A stretch of 64,000 bases of DNA from JACVRW01 sp963814095 (GTDB lineage Bacteria > Actinomycetota > Thermoleophilia > Solirubrobacterales > Thermoleophilaceae), in contig CAWFBT010000006.1 of NCBI GenBank assembly GCA_963814095.1, positions 62,001 through 126,000 of the forward strand, in the 5' to 3' direction. Positions 14,885-25,392 of the stretch are shown piece by piece. Under the pieces are notes generated by a model. That model did no database searches. It was not told the DNA's origin and worked only from the letters and a program-made list of their open reading frames with translations. Positions within the stretch are counted from its first letter, which is position 1, and every line of letters starts with the position of its first letter. The position numbers and the translations under genes were made by a program.

Positions 14885-15088
14885 CTAGATCGCGCGGACG
14901 TTCACCGCCTTGGGGCCCTTGTCGCCCGTCTCCTCCTCGTACTCGACCTTCGAGTTCTCGGCGAGCGACTTGAAGCCCTGCCCGTCGATGCCCGTGTAGT
15001 GGACGAAGAGGTCACGATCGCCGTCGTCCGGCGTGATGAATCCGTAGCCCTTCTCGTCGTTGAACCACTTGACGGTTCCGGTAGGCAC
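14885..15088 (-). CDS. cold shock protein (CspA family)
   Basis: 67 residues, one cold-shock domain with RNP1 K-G-Y-G-F-I-T (residues 13-19) and RNP2 L-F-V-H-Y. It binds single-stranded RNA and acts as an RNA chaperone. The GTG at 15088 starts exactly at the family N-terminus (V-P-T-G-T-V-K-W-F-N), with AAGGGG upstream; longer readings add unrelated residues. It is followed after 13 nt by infA, so a joint role in translation under cold or stress is plausible. Confidence 0.95.
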   Translation of the reverse strand: MPTGTVKWFNDEKGYGFITPDDGDRDLFVHYTGIDGQGFKSLAENSKVEYEEETGDKGPKAVNVRAI

Positions 15089-15166
15089 GTGCCTGCCCCT
15101 TCCTGCTTGTGCCCGGTCGGTCCGTCTGTGCGAATCCCGTACCACGGCACCTGCATGTTCAACTAC

Positions 15167-15181
15167 GCCGGCTTAGCCGGC
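15167..15181. repeat. 15-bp palindrome, copy 2 of the GCCGGC-nn-AGCCGGC family
   Basis: GCCGGCTTAGCCGGC, identical to the core of the copy at 13001. It lies between the crotonase stop and the cold-shock gene and could act as a terminator. Confidence 0.6.
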
Positions 15182-15225
15182 CCTTTCAGGCGCGCACGCT
15201 ACCAGCCCGGGGCGGCGGAAGCCCG

Positions 15226-15996
15226 TCAGCGCCCCGCGAAGCGCGCCTTGCCCGGGCCGTCGGCCAGGAAGCTGTCCACCGCCCCCTTCAGATCCTCGGT
15301 CTCGAACAGCCGAGCGCCGATGGCCCCGGTGCGAGCGTCCGCTCCGCGTACGCCGTCTTCGAGGTACGCGCGCACGATGCTCTTGGTCGCCGCATGCGCG
15401 AGCGTGGGCCCTTCGGCGAGGCGGCGCGCGAACTCGAGCGTGCGCTCGTGCAGCTCCGCGTCGGGCAGAACGCGGTTCACGACTCCCCAGCGCTCGAGCG
15501 TCGCCGCGTCGTAGAGGTCGCCGCTCATCACGAACTCGCGCGCCCGGCCCGCGCCCGCTCGCTCGGCCACCCGCTGGGTGCCGCCCATCAGCGGCGTAAG
15601 CCCGATCACGGCCTCGACGAGCCCGAAGCGTGCCGACTCGGCCGCCCAGATCATGTCGCAGGCGAGCGCCAGCTCGAGCCCGGCCGTGACGCAGAGCGAG
15701 TGGATAGAGGCGATCGTCGGGAACGGAAGCTCCTCGATGGCGTGCGTGAGCCCGAGCAGTCGTTCTGTCAGCTCCTCCGAGCCGGCGCTGCCGAGCCCAT
15801 CGAAGACGTTCACGTCGACGCCGCCGGTGAAATAGCGCCCCTCCGCCCGGAAGACGAGCGCGCGCAGCCCGTCGGTCTGCTCGACGGCGCGCTCGAGCCC
15901 GCTGAAGACCTCCTCGCTGAAGAGGTTCAGCGGCGGCGCCTCGAGCACGAGCTGCCCCAGCGCTCCGTCGCGCTCGAGGCGCACCGGATCAGCCAC
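15226..15996 (-). CDS. enoyl-CoA hydratase/isomerase family protein (crotonase fold)
   Basis: 256 residues. The oxyanion-hole segment is F-R-A-E-G-R-Y-F-T-G-G-V-D-V, and the catalytic region reads A-S-I-H-S-L-C-V-T-A-G-L-E-L-A-L-A-C-D followed by G-L-V-E-A-V-I-G-L-T-P-L-M-G-G-T-Q-R. Both Glu positions used by hydratases are present (GLE and GLVEA). The loop L-T-P-L-M-G-G-T-Q differs from the common F-P-G-x-G-G-T-Q, so the substrate may not be a simple beta-oxidation intermediate. Its start overlaps the HIT gene's stop by 8 nt, so it is cotranscribed with it. Confidence 0.85.
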   Translation of the reverse strand: MADPVRLERDGALGQLVLEAPPLNLFSEEVFSGLERAVEQTDGLRALVFRAEGRYFTGGVDVNVFDGLGSAGSEELTERLLGLTHAIEELPFPTIASIHSLCVTAGLELALACDMIWAAESARFGLVEAVIGLTPLMGGTQRVAERAGAGRAREFVMSGDLYDAATLERWGVVNRVLPDAELHERTLEFARRLAEGPTLAHAATKSIVRAYLEDGVRGADARTGAIGARLFETEDLKGAVDSFLADGPGKARFAGR

Positions 15997-16399
15997 CGCG
16001 CAGCTCCTGGGCGACCTGCTCGAGCTCGGCCTGCTCCGCCGGCTGCGGTGGCGCCGGGACCCTGAGCGGATCGTCGTCGTAGCGCGGGATCACATGCATG
16101 TGCATGTGGAAGACCGTCTGCCACGCCGCCGGCTCGCAGCAGTTGAGCAGGTTGACGCCGTCGCAACCGAGGCGGTCGCGCATCGTCAGCGCGAGCCGCT
16201 TCGAGGCGATCGTCGTCCACTCGAGGTCCTCCTCGGGCACCTCGTACAGGTTCTTCGAGTGGTTGCGCGGGATCACGAGCGCGTGGCCACGCGTCCACGG
16301 GTTGATGTCCATGAAGGCGATCGTGTGCTCGTCCTCCTGGACGTTGTGCGAGGGCAGCTCGCCCGCGACGATCTTGCAGAAGATGCAGTCATCCGCCAT
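15989..16399 (-). CDS. HIT family nucleotide hydrolase
   Basis: 136 residues beginning MADDCIFCKIVAGELP, the standard HIT N-terminus with a C-x-x-C zinc half-site, and carrying the histidine triad HMHMHVIPR near residue 100. It probably hydrolyses dinucleoside polyphosphates or AMP conjugates. ATG 16399 matches the family start and has a TAGGTT hexamer 8 nt upstream. The crotonase gene follows with an 8-nt overlap. Confidence 0.92.
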   Translation of the reverse strand: MADDCIFCKIVAGELPSHNVQEDEHTIAFMDINPWTRGHALVIPRNHSKNLYEVPEEDLEWTTIASKRLALTMRDRLGCDGVNLLNCCEPAAWQTVFHMHMHVIPRYDDDPLRVPAPPQPAEQAELEQVAQELRGG

Positions 16400-16407
16400 G
16401 AGGCGGG

Positions 16408-16413
16408 AACCTA
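16408..16413 (-). promoter_or_regulatory. -10 element of the HIT gene
   Basis: TAGGTT ends 8 nt before ATG 16399; no Shine-Dalgarno is present. The same hexamer precedes the STAS gene. Confidence 0.45.
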
Positions 16414-16457
16414 TCGCCCCGGCCGCCGGCTCCCCCGAACGCTCCGGGACCCAGGCC

Positions 16458-16502
16458 ACCGACCCGACTTGAGGTCGTATGACGACACGAAGTCGGGTCG
16501 GT
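16458..16502. terminator. nested 45-bp inverted repeat between corA and the HIT gene
   Basis: Perfect 13-bp outer arms (ACCGACCCGACTT / AAGTCGGGTCGGT) enclose a 19-base region that itself contains a 5-bp inverted repeat, GTCGT-ATG-ACGAC. It begins 18 nt past the corA stop and is the strongest fold in this stretch. It is probably a terminator for the ten-gene operon ending at corA, although no T-tract follows. Confidence 0.6.
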
Positions 16503-16519
16503 CAATGTGGCGCCGCCGT

Positions 16520-17491
16520 CTACAACCACCCCGCGCGCCTGAAGTACAGGTACAGCGAGGTGCAGATGGTCAGCATCACGAGCAGCACGGCCGGGTAGCC
16601 GTAGGTCCAAGTGAGCTCCGGCATGTGCTCGAAGTTCATCCCGTAGATGCCTGCGACCGCGGTCGGGACGGCGATGATCGCGACCCAGGCGGAGATGCGG
16701 CGCATGTCCTCGTTTTGGCGGATGCCGACCTGAGCGAGGTTCGCCTGGAGGCTGCTCGCGAGCAGGTCGTGCATGCCGTCGAGCGCGTCGCGGGCGCGGA
16801 TCAGGTGGTCGTTGACGTCGCGGAAGTAGTTGCGGATCTCCTTGTCCACCTGCTCGTAGTGACCCGCGGCGAGCTTCTCGATCGGGTCGACCAGGGGGCC
16901 ACTCGCGCGCCTGAACTCGAGCACCTCGCGCAGCAGCCGGTAGATCCGTTCGCCCGGATTGGAGCGTCCGCCCGAGAAGAGCTCCTCCTCGACCTGGTCG
17001 ATGTCCTCCTGGAGGCCGTCGATGGCGGGCCCGTAGTCGTCCACCACGCGGTCGAGGATCGCGTGCAGGACGACGCCGGGGCCCTTTCGCAGCCGCTCCG
17101 GATTGGACTCGAGCGCCTCGCGGACGGGGGCGAGCTCGCTTGCGGTCCCGTGACGCACCGTGATCACATAGTCGTGCCCGAGAAAGACCAGCAGCTCACC
17201 GAGCTCGACCACCTCCTTGGGGTCGACGTAGCGCGCCGTCTTCAGCACGAGCAGCACCATGTCTTCGAACACCTCGAGCTTCGGACGCTGGTGAGCGTGG
17301 ATGGCGTCCTCGACGGCGAGCGGATGAAGGTTGAACTCCCGCCGGAGCGCGTCGAACTCCTCCTCGGTCGGCTCGTACAAGCCGATCCAGACGAAGGTGT
17401 CCTTCTGCTGACGCAGGTCGTAGGCGTGCTCGAGCTCGACCTTGCCGTCACGGCGGTGGCCAGCCTCGTAGATCGCGCAATCGACGATCAC
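16520..17491 (-). CDS. corA: CorA-type magnesium/divalent cation channel
   Basis: 323 residues: a soluble cytoplasmic domain with long helices, then two C-terminal transmembrane helices with the signature Y-G-M-N-F-E-H-M-P-E between them, the selectivity filter and outer loop of CorA. The short basic C-terminus (YFRRAGWL) is typical. The GTG at 17491 overlaps the cca stop as GTGA; much longer upstream readings in this frame are antisense to nothing useful and lie inside cca. It is the last gene of the leftward operon. Confidence 0.92.
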   Translation of the reverse strand: MIVDCAIYEAGHRRDGKVELEHAYDLRQQKDTFVWIGLYEPTEEEFDALRREFNLHPLAVEDAIHAHQRPKLEVFEDMVLLVLKTARYVDPKEVVELGELLVFLGHDYVITVRHGTASELAPVREALESNPERLRKGPGVVLHAILDRVVDDYGPAIDGLQEDIDQVEEELFSGGRSNPGERIYRLLREVLEFRRASGPLVDPIEKLAAGHYEQVDKEIRNYFRDVNDHLIRARDALDGMHDLLASSLQANLAQVGIRQNEDMRRISAWVAIIAVPTAVAGIYGMNFEHMPELTWTYGYPAVLLVMLTICTSLYLYFRRAGWL

Positions 17492-18864
17492 CTGATGCGA
17501 TTGTCGCGCAGACGCCGGGCGAAACCCAGCGCTTCGTCGCGCGTAGCGACCTCGCCCGCGTAGGCGGCCTCCTCGAGCTCTGCGAGCAGTTTCCCGATCT
17601 CCGGCCCGGGATCGATGCCGAGCTCGCGCGCCAGCTCGTCGCCACGCACGAGCGGCGCCGGGCGGCCTCGCTCGCGCCAGTCGAGCGCCGCGTCCATCAG
17701 CTCCGCGGCCAGCTCCATGTGCGCCGCGATCGCCTCGTCGGCCCTGCGACCGCGGGTGGCGAGCCGATCGGCGCAGGAGAGCAGCGTCACCTCGACCTCG
17801 ACGGGCTCGGTGCGGCGCAGATAGCGGTAGACGGCGCGCCGGTCGAGCGGGCGCTCGTGGACGAGGAAGCCGAGCACGAGGTGATGGCGCGTGAGCGCCT
17901 CGACGAAGCGGCTGAAGCGCTCGCTCGTCCGCAGCCGCCGGCACACATCCCGCACCATCTGCTCGCCGAGGCGGTCGTGGCCCATGAAGGTCACCCGGCC
18001 CGAATCGCGCACCGCGTACGTCGCCGGCTTGCCGATGTCGTGCAGCAACGCGCCGAAGCGCAGGGCCTCGCCGCGCGTGAGCTCGTCGGCGAGCGGTTCG
18101 TCGAGCACGGCGCGAAGGCGCGGGCCGGCGCCCGCCTCGAGCTCGAGCAGGCGCTCCAGTACCTCGATGGTGTGGCCGTAGACGTCGAGGTGGTGGTAGT
18201 GGCTCTGCTCGACGTCGTGCAGCGCGGCGACCTCGGGCAGCACCGCGCGCAGCAGCTCCAGCCGGTCGGCGACCTCGAGGCCGCCGATCACGTTCGGGGC
18301 GAGCAACAGCCGGCGCAGCTCCCCGAAGATGCGCTCGCCGGCGGACTCGGCCACGCGCGGAGCCGCCGCGCGCGTGAGTCGCTCGGTCTCCCGGTCGGGC
18401 TCGAAGGCGAGCTCCGCGACGAAGCGGGCGAGCCGCAGCGCCCGCAACGGGTCGGACTCGTACGCCTCCGGGCCGATGACGCGCAGCGTCCCTGCCTCGA
18501 GGTCGCCCAGGCCGCCCACCGGATCGACCAGCTCCGCGCCGGCGGAGGGCTCGCTCAGGGCCGCCAGCGACAGCCCGGCGAGCGGTCGCGCCATGGCGTT
18601 GACCGTGAAGTCGCGCAGGGCGAGATCCGCCTCGATCGTCGCGCCCTGCAGCGTCGACAGGTCATAGACGCGGCCGGCGTCACGGTCGATCACGCGCCAG
18701 GCTCCGAACGCCTCGGACAGCCGGAAGGCGGGCCCGCGCAGCTCGGCGGCGAGCGCTCTTGCCGGTGCCTTGGCATCGCCGCGCACGGCGATGTCGACAT
18801 CGGTGACGGGCCGCCCGAGCAGCTCGTCGCGCAGCGCGCCGCCGACGATCCAGGCGTCCGTCAC
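17488..18864 (-). CDS. cca: CCA tRNA nucleotidyltransferase / poly(A) polymerase family with HD domain
   Basis: 458 residues. The N-terminal nucleotidyltransferase motif is V-G-G-A-L-R-D-E-L-L-G-R-P-V-T-D-V-D-I-A-V, with the two catalytic aspartates, followed by L-A-L-R-D-F-T-V-N-A-M-A. An HD phosphohydrolase domain follows (H-Y-H-H-L-D-V-Y-G-H-T, then L-L-H-D-I-G-K-P). It adds or repairs the CCA end of tRNA; class II enzymes with an HD tail also have phosphatase activity. Its start overlaps the alr stop by 4 nt. Confidence 0.9.
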   Translation of the reverse strand: MTDAWIVGGALRDELLGRPVTDVDIAVRGDAKAPARALAAELRGPAFRLSEAFGAWRVIDRDAGRVYDLSTLQGATIEADLALRDFTVNAMARPLAGLSLAALSEPSAGAELVDPVGGLGDLEAGTLRVIGPEAYESDPLRALRLARFVAELAFEPDRETERLTRAAAPRVAESAGERIFGELRRLLLAPNVIGGLEVADRLELLRAVLPEVAALHDVEQSHYHHLDVYGHTIEVLERLLELEAGAGPRLRAVLDEPLADELTRGEALRFGALLHDIGKPATYAVRDSGRVTFMGHDRLGEQMVRDVCRRLRTSERFSRFVEALTRHHLVLGFLVHERPLDRRAVYRYLRRTEPVEVEVTLLSCADRLATRGRRADEAIAAHMELAAELMDAALDWRERGRPAPLVRGDELARELGIDPGPEIGKLLAELEEAAYAGEVATRDEALGFARRLRDNRIR

Positions 18865-19901
18865 CGGAAGTGCTCACGGCGCACCCGCGCTGAGAGGCCG
18901 CAGGTGATCTCGTAGTTGATCGTGCCGAGCCGGCGAGCCACCTCCTCGGCGAGGATCAGCTCCTCCCCCTGGCGCCCGATGAGCACCACCTCGTCGCCGA
19001 CCTCGACGTCGCTGTCGTCCCCGAGCGCCACCGTGATGTTGTCCATGCTGATCGCGCCGACCAGCGGGTGGCGGCGGCCGCGGATCAGCACGTCGGCGTC
19101 GTCAGAGAGCCCGCGCCGCCAGCCATCGCCGTATCCGATCGGGATCGTGGCGACCCAGGTGGGCCGCTCGGCACGCCAGCGCCGCCCGTAGCCCGCGCTC
19201 TCGCCGGTTTCGAAGCGGCGCAGCGCGGCCACGTAGGAGTGGAGCGAGAGGGCCGGCTCGAGCCCGTGCGCGGCCGGGTCCTCGTGGAACGGGTCCATGC
19301 CGTAGATCGCGATCCCGCAGCGCACCATGTCGAAGTGCGAGGCCGGGTCGCGCAGAGCGGCGGCGCTGTTGGCGGCGTGCACCCGCAGCCCGGGGCGCCC
19401 CACCTCCTCCACGAAGGTCCCGAAGGCCTCGAGCTGAGCGCCGAAGTGCTCGTCGCCGAGCTCGTCGGCGGTCGCGAAGTGCGTCATCAGCCCGACCACG
19501 TTGGAATGGGCCGCGAGCCGCAGGGCGCGTGCGCGGTCGCTCGTGCCGAGCCGGCCCATGCCCGTGTCGAACTTCACATGGACGCGTGGCGCGGCCTGAG
19601 CGATCTCGTCGGTCCAGGCGACGACGTCAGCGTCCGCGTGGACGGCCACGCGCAGGTCCGCGCGCGTGAGCGCGCCCATCACCAGCACCGGGGCGCCGAT
19701 GCCCGCGTCGCGCAGGTCGCGCGCCTCGTTCGCGGTCGCCACCGCGAGCCAGCCGGCGCCACCCGCCAGCGCGGCCTCGGCGATCGCGCCGTGGCCGTAT
19801 CCGTCCGCCTTGACCACCGCGCACAGCTCGCCCGGCAGGCGGGCGCAGTTGCGCTCGATGGCGCCCAGGTCGATGCGCGCCAGCGCGCGCTCGGGGCTCA
19901 C
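18861..19901 (-). CDS. alr: alanine racemase
   Basis: 346 residues; the PLP-binding lysine is K31 in C-A-V-V-K-A-D-G-Y-G-H-G. The C-terminal domain has S-M-D-N-I-T-V and the substrate-side Y of S-A-G-Y-G-R. It makes D-alanine for peptidoglycan. It is slightly shorter than the usual ~370 residues. It is coupled by 4-nt overlaps both to the CBS gene before it and to cca after it, within an operon rich in cell-wall precursor genes. Confidence 0.94.
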   Translation of the reverse strand: MSPERALARIDLGAIERNCARLPGELCAVVKADGYGHGAIAEAALAGGAGWLAVATANEARDLRDAGIGAPVLVMGALTRADLRVAVHADADVVAWTDEIAQAAPRVHVKFDTGMGRLGTSDRARALRLAAHSNVVGLMTHFATADELGDEHFGAQLEAFGTFVEEVGRPGLRVHAANSAAALRDPASHFDMVRCGIAIYGMDPFHEDPAAHGLEPALSLHSYVAALRRFETGESAGYGRRWRAERPTWVATIPIGYGDGWRRGLSDDADVLIRGRRHPLVGAISMDNITVALGDDSDVEVGDEVVLIGRQGEELILAEEVARRLGTINYEITCGLSARVRREHFR

Positions 19902-20374
19902 GCCGCGAGGGCGCCGAGCACGTCCACTCGCGTGACGACGCCCACGAGGCGGCCGTCGTCGTCTACCACCGGCAGGCGGTTGTGCCCGGACTCGTGAATG
20001 AGCCGCGCGGCGTCGCGCACACTGGTGTCCGGGTCGACCGTGTCGGGATCGCCCGTCATCATGTCGCTCGCCTTCGACGCGAACGCCTTGCGCAGGCGCT
20101 GTTCGAAGCGACCGAGCGGCTCGAGGAAGATAGTCCCGCCGAAGAGGTTGATGTAGTGCGGGATGTGCAGATCGCCCTGGTCGTCGGGCAGCACCAGATC
20201 GGCCTCGGTGACTATCCCGACGCAGCGGCCGTCGGCGTCGACCACAGGCACCCCGGGCAGCTCGTTCTGGCGCAGCAGCCGAACGACCTCTTCCACGTCT
20301 GTGTCCGGGGTGACCGTCTCCGGCTCCGAATCCATGATGTCGCGTACCACGTCCGCCATTGGCGCTGGCGACAC
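19898..20374 (-). CDS. CBS-domain pair protein
   Basis: 158 residues with two CBS motifs separated by an insertion of about 35 residues (D-L-H-I-P-H-Y-I-N-L-F-G-G-T-I-F-L). The first ends V-G-I-V-T-E-A-D-L-V, the second G-V-V-T-R-V-D-V-L-G. The insertion with I-P-H-Y-x-x-x-x-G is common in actinobacterial CBS proteins. GTG 20374 overlaps the nnr stop as TAGTG; ATG 20359 (MADVVRDIM) is the alternative. It may sense adenine nucleotides. It lies between nnr and alr in the cell-wall operon. Confidence 0.85.
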   Translation of the reverse strand: MSPAPMADVVRDIMDSEPETVTPDTDVEEVVRLLRQNELPGVPVVDADGRCVGIVTEADLVLPDDQGDLHIPHYINLFGGTIFLEPLGRFEQRLRKAFASKASDMMTGDPDTVDPDTSVRDAARLIHESGHNRLPVVDDDGRLVGVVTRVDVLGALAA

Positions 20375-21888
20375 TACCGCAGCGTCAGGCCGTAGGGCAG
20401 CGCGTCGATCACGTCTCCCGCGACGACGTGGTCGGCGCCATGCCGCTCGGCGGCCGCCCTCCCCGCAAGCGCGTGGGCGAGCGCGCCCAGCGCGGCGGCC
20501 TCGAAGGCGGGCAGCCGCTTCGCGAGCAGCGCCCCGATCAGGCCGGACAGGACGTCGCCCGTGCCCGCCGTGGCGAGCGCCGCGGTCGCGCCGCGGTTGA
20601 CCGCGACCGGCCCTCCGGGCGCCGCCACGATCGTGTCATCGCCCTTCAGCAGCACAACCGCTCCGCTCCGCTCGGCGGCCTCGCGGGCCCGGGCGAGCCG
20701 CCGCGCCTTGACCTGCTCGGAATCGATCTCGAGCAGGCGGCCGAGCTCGCCCTCGTGGGGCGTGAGGACGGTCGGCGCGCCGCGCCCCTTCAGCAGCTCG
20801 AGCCGGCCCGCGTGGGCGTTCAACCCGTCGGCGTCGATCAGCAGCGGGGTTCCGACGCCGGCCGCCACGGCACGGGCGAACTCGGCCGCGCCCTCGTCCC
20901 GGCCGAGCCCAGGGCCGAGCACCACCGCTCCGGCTCGCTCCGCCATCTCCTCCGCCTCCGGCACGCCGGTGGGGGTGTGGGCGCCGCCGTGCTCCGGCAA
21001 CCCGCGGCTCATCTGCTCGAGCAGGCGCATGTCGATCGCGGCCTGGGCCGACTGCGGCACGGCCACCTGCACGTAGCCCGCCCCGGCCCTCGAGGCCGAG
21101 CGTGCCGCCATCGTCGGCGCCCCGGTGAGCCCGGCCGAGCCGCCCACCACCAGGACGACCCCGGACTCGAACTTCGAGCCGCTGCGACCGCGGCGGGGAT
21201 AGAGGTCCAGCACACGCTCCGAGATCAGCCCCGCCTCGCGCGGCTGCGGGGCGCCGCGCGGGACGCCGATCTCGACCACCTCGACCTGCCCTGCGTGGCT
21301 GCGGCCGGGCTCGACGTGCAGGCCGAGCTTCGAGCCGTGGAAGGTCGCCGTCGTCCTGGCTCGCACGGCCTCGCCCTCTACCTCGCCGGTCGAGGCGTCG
21401 ACGCCGGATGGCACGTCGCAGGCCACCACGGGCGCGTCCTGCGCGTTGATCGCCGCGATCGCTCCGGCCAGCGGCTCGCGCGCCACCCCCTCGAAGCCGG
21501 TGCCGAGCAGCGCGTCGACGATCACGCCGGAGTCGTTCAGGCGCTCGACGTCGAACGGCTCGGGCTGGGCCCCCGGCAGCCGCTCCAGGTTGGCGAGCGC
21601 GTCACCGCGCAGCTCGTCGAGCGGGGCGACCGTGAGCACGTCGACCTCGTGCCCGTCGGCGCGCAGCAGCCGCGCGGCCACGAGGCCGTCGCCGCCGTTG
21701 TTGCCCTTGCCGATCACGACCCGCACGCGTCCGGGACGCGCCGCCTCCGCAGCGACGCGGGCGAGCCCGGCGCCCGCCCGCTCCATCAGGTCGAGCGACG
21801 GCACGCCCTGCTCCTCGATCGCCCAAGCGTCGACCGCGCGCATCTCGGCGGCCTCGTAGACCGGGTCGAGCCAGTCCGGCAGGGTCAC
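20374..21888 (-). CDS. nnr: bifunctional NAD(P)H-hydrate epimerase / ADP-dependent NAD(P)H-hydrate dehydratase
   Basis: 504 residues joining two repair activities. The N-terminal YjeF-like domain (to about residue 215) has G-K-G-N-N-G-G-D-G-L-V-A-A-R and D-A-L-L-G-T-G; the C-terminal ribokinase-like domain has V-V-G-G-S-A-G-L-T-G-A-P, T-P-H-E-G-E-L-G-R-L and the catalytic A-T-A-G-T-G-D-V-L-S-G. Together they restore damaged NADHX and NADPHX. Both domains look complete. The start overlaps the acpS stop by 4 nt, the usual bacterial neighbour arrangement. Confidence 0.94.
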   Translation of the reverse strand: MTLPDWLDPVYEAAEMRAVDAWAIEEQGVPSLDLMERAGAGLARVAAEAARPGRVRVVIGKGNNGGDGLVAARLLRADGHEVDVLTVAPLDELRGDALANLERLPGAQPEPFDVERLNDSGVIVDALLGTGFEGVAREPLAGAIAAINAQDAPVVACDVPSGVDASTGEVEGEAVRARTTATFHGSKLGLHVEPGRSHAGQVEVVEIGVPRGAPQPREAGLISERVLDLYPRRGRSGSKFESGVVLVVGGSAGLTGAPTMAARSASRAGAGYVQVAVPQSAQAAIDMRLLEQMSRGLPEHGGAHTPTGVPEAEEMAERAGAVVLGPGLGRDEGAAEFARAVAAGVGTPLLIDADGLNAHAGRLELLKGRGAPTVLTPHEGELGRLLEIDSEQVKARRLARAREAAERSGAVVLLKGDDTIVAAPGGPVAVNRGATAALATAGTGDVLSGLIGALLAKRLPAFEAAALGALAHALAGRAAAERHGADHVVAGDVIDALPYGLTLR

Positions 21889-22249
21889 GGAGCGCGTGCT
21901 TCGAGGATCGCCACCGCGCCCGCCGTCGTGTGCGTATGCGTCAGCGAGATCGAGAGCTCCTCGCCGAGCGCCGCGGCGCGCTCAGCCACACGCCCGCTCA
22001 GGCGCACGAGCGGGGCGGCCTCGGTCGCCACGACCTCGACGTCGCGAAAGCTCCAGCCGGTCAGGCCCAGCGCCTTCGCCACCGCCTCCTTCGCGCAGAA
22101 GCGCGCGGCCAGGTGCATGCCGGGCCGGGCCCGGCTCGCCGCGTAGCTGCGCTCGGCGTCCGTGAACAGCCGCTCAGCGAGCCGCGGCCTTCGTTCCAGC
22201 GCGCGCTCGAAGCGCTCTATGTCGAGTAGGTCGAGACCGACCCCTGGCA

Positions 22250-22250
<1 letters not shown>
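21885..22250 (-). CDS. acpS: holo-[acyl-carrier-protein] synthase
   Basis: 121 residues, the normal length. The Mg-binding residues are D in V-G-L-D-L-L-D-I-E-R-F and E in R-F-C-A-K-E-A-V-A-K-A-L-G. It transfers phosphopantetheine from CoA to ACP for fatty acid synthesis. The start overlaps the glmS stop by one base, and its stop overlaps nnr by 4 nt. Confidence 0.94.
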
Positions 22251-24082
<1,832 letters not shown>

Positions 24083-24089
24083 GATCAGA

Positions 24090-25385
24090 TCAGCCTAACT
24101 CCGCTTGGACGACATTCGCCAAATGGTCAACGATCTCCTGGCACTCGTTCTCCTGCGGAGCTTCGACCATTACGCGCACGAGCGGCTCGGTACCGGAGGG
24201 CCGCACGAGCACGCGCCCGCGCCCGTCGAGGCGTTTCGACTGCTCATCCACCGCATCCCACACGTTGGTCGCGTTCTCGATCGCCGCCCGGTCGCGGACC
24301 CGGACGTTGACGAGCCGCTGGGGCAACTTCTGCATGGCGCCGCGCTCGGCCAGGTCGGACCCCTCGAGCGCCTCCATCACGAGCAGCGCCGCGGCCACGC
24401 CGTCGCCGGCCGGGACGAAGCCGGTGTCGATGATGTGCCCGGACTGCTCGCCGCCGAGCGCCCAGCCGCGGCGGACCAGCTCGGCGAGCACGTGGCGGTC
24501 GCCGACCGGGGTCGTCGCCACGTCGACGCCGGCGTCGCGCATCGCGCTGTGGAAGCCGTAGTTCGTCATCACCGTCACGGCGACGCCGTCGCCCGGAAGG
24601 CGGCCGTCCTTGCGCAGGTGCAGTGCGATCAGCGCCATCAGCTCGTCGCCGTCGACCACCACTCCGTTGCGGTCGACGGCGAGGACGCGGTCGCCGTCGC
24701 CGTCGAAGGCGAAGCCCGCGTCGTGGCCGTCCATCCGCTCCGCAAGCCGGTCGACGTGGGTCGAGCCGCAGTCCAGGTTGATGTTGCGGCCGTCGGGCTC
24801 GACGGCCACGGCATCCACGTCCGCGCCCAGCCGCCGGAAGATCTCGGGAGCGACGCTGTAGGTGGCGCCGTTCGCGCAGTCGAGCAGGATGCGCGCGCCC
24901 GACAGGTCGAGGTCGCGGAAGCGCAGCTCGAGCTCGCGCAGGTAGTCGCCGGGAGCGCCGTGCAGCTCGCGCACGCGGCCGATGCTCCCGCCGCCGCCGG
25001 TGAGCGCCTTCTCGATCTGCTCCTCCTGCTCGTCGTCGAGCTTCATGCCCTCGGGCCCGAAGAACTTGATGCCGTTGTCCTCGTACGGGTTGTGCGAGGC
25101 CGAGACGACCGCCGCCATGTCGAAGCCGTAGCGCCGCACGAGCACCGAGGCGCCCGGCGTGGGCAGCACACCGCCCAGCAGCGCATGACCGCCGCCCGCT
25201 GCGATGCCGGCCGCGAGCGCGGCCTCGAGCATCTCGCCCGACTCGCGCGTGTCGCGGACGATCAGGACCTGGGGCGTGTCTGCCGGGGAGACCTGCGCAG
25301 CCGCCCGTCCCAGCCCCAGGGCGAGATCGGCGGTCAGGAACTCGCCCGCGACCCCGCGGACACCGTCCGTGCCAAACAGCGCCAC
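24090..25385 (-). CDS. glmM: phosphoglucosamine mutase
   Basis: 431 residues. The N-terminus is M-A-L-F-G-T-D-G-V-R-G; the phosphoserine loop is V-V-S-A-S-H-N-P-Y-E-D-N-G-I-K-F-F; the Mg loop is D-G-D-G-D-R; and the C-terminal phosphate-binding loop is R-P-S-G-T-E-P. It converts GlcN-6-P to GlcN-1-P for UDP-GlcNAc. It starts 7 nt after rpsI, the common actinobacterial order, and glmS follows, so the two consecutive steps are cotranscribed. Confidence 0.96.
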   Translation of the reverse strand: MALFGTDGVRGVAGEFLTADLALGLGRAAAQVSPADTPQVLIVRDTRESGEMLEAALAAGIAAGGGHALLGGVLPTPGASVLVRRYGFDMAAVVSASHNPYEDNGIKFFGPEGMKLDDEQEEQIEKALTGGGGSIGRVRELHGAPGDYLRELELRFRDLDLSGARILLDCANGATYSVAPEIFRRLGADVDAVAVEPDGRNINLDCGSTHVDRLAERMDGHDAGFAFDGDGDRVLAVDRNGVVVDGDELMALIALHLRKDGRLPGDGVAVTVMTNYGFHSAMRDAGVDVATTPVGDRHVLAELVRRGWALGGEQSGHIIDTGFVPAGDGVAAALLVMEALEGSDLAERGAMQKLPQRLVNVRVRDRAAIENATNVWDAVDEQSKRLDGRGRVLVRPSGTEPLVRVMVEAPQENECQEIVDHLANVVQAELG

Positions 25386-25392
25386 CGTGGCT

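Noticed and set aside
24083..24089. glmS ribozyme before glmS
   Set aside because: Only 7 nt separate glmM and glmS, and no ribozyme core is present.
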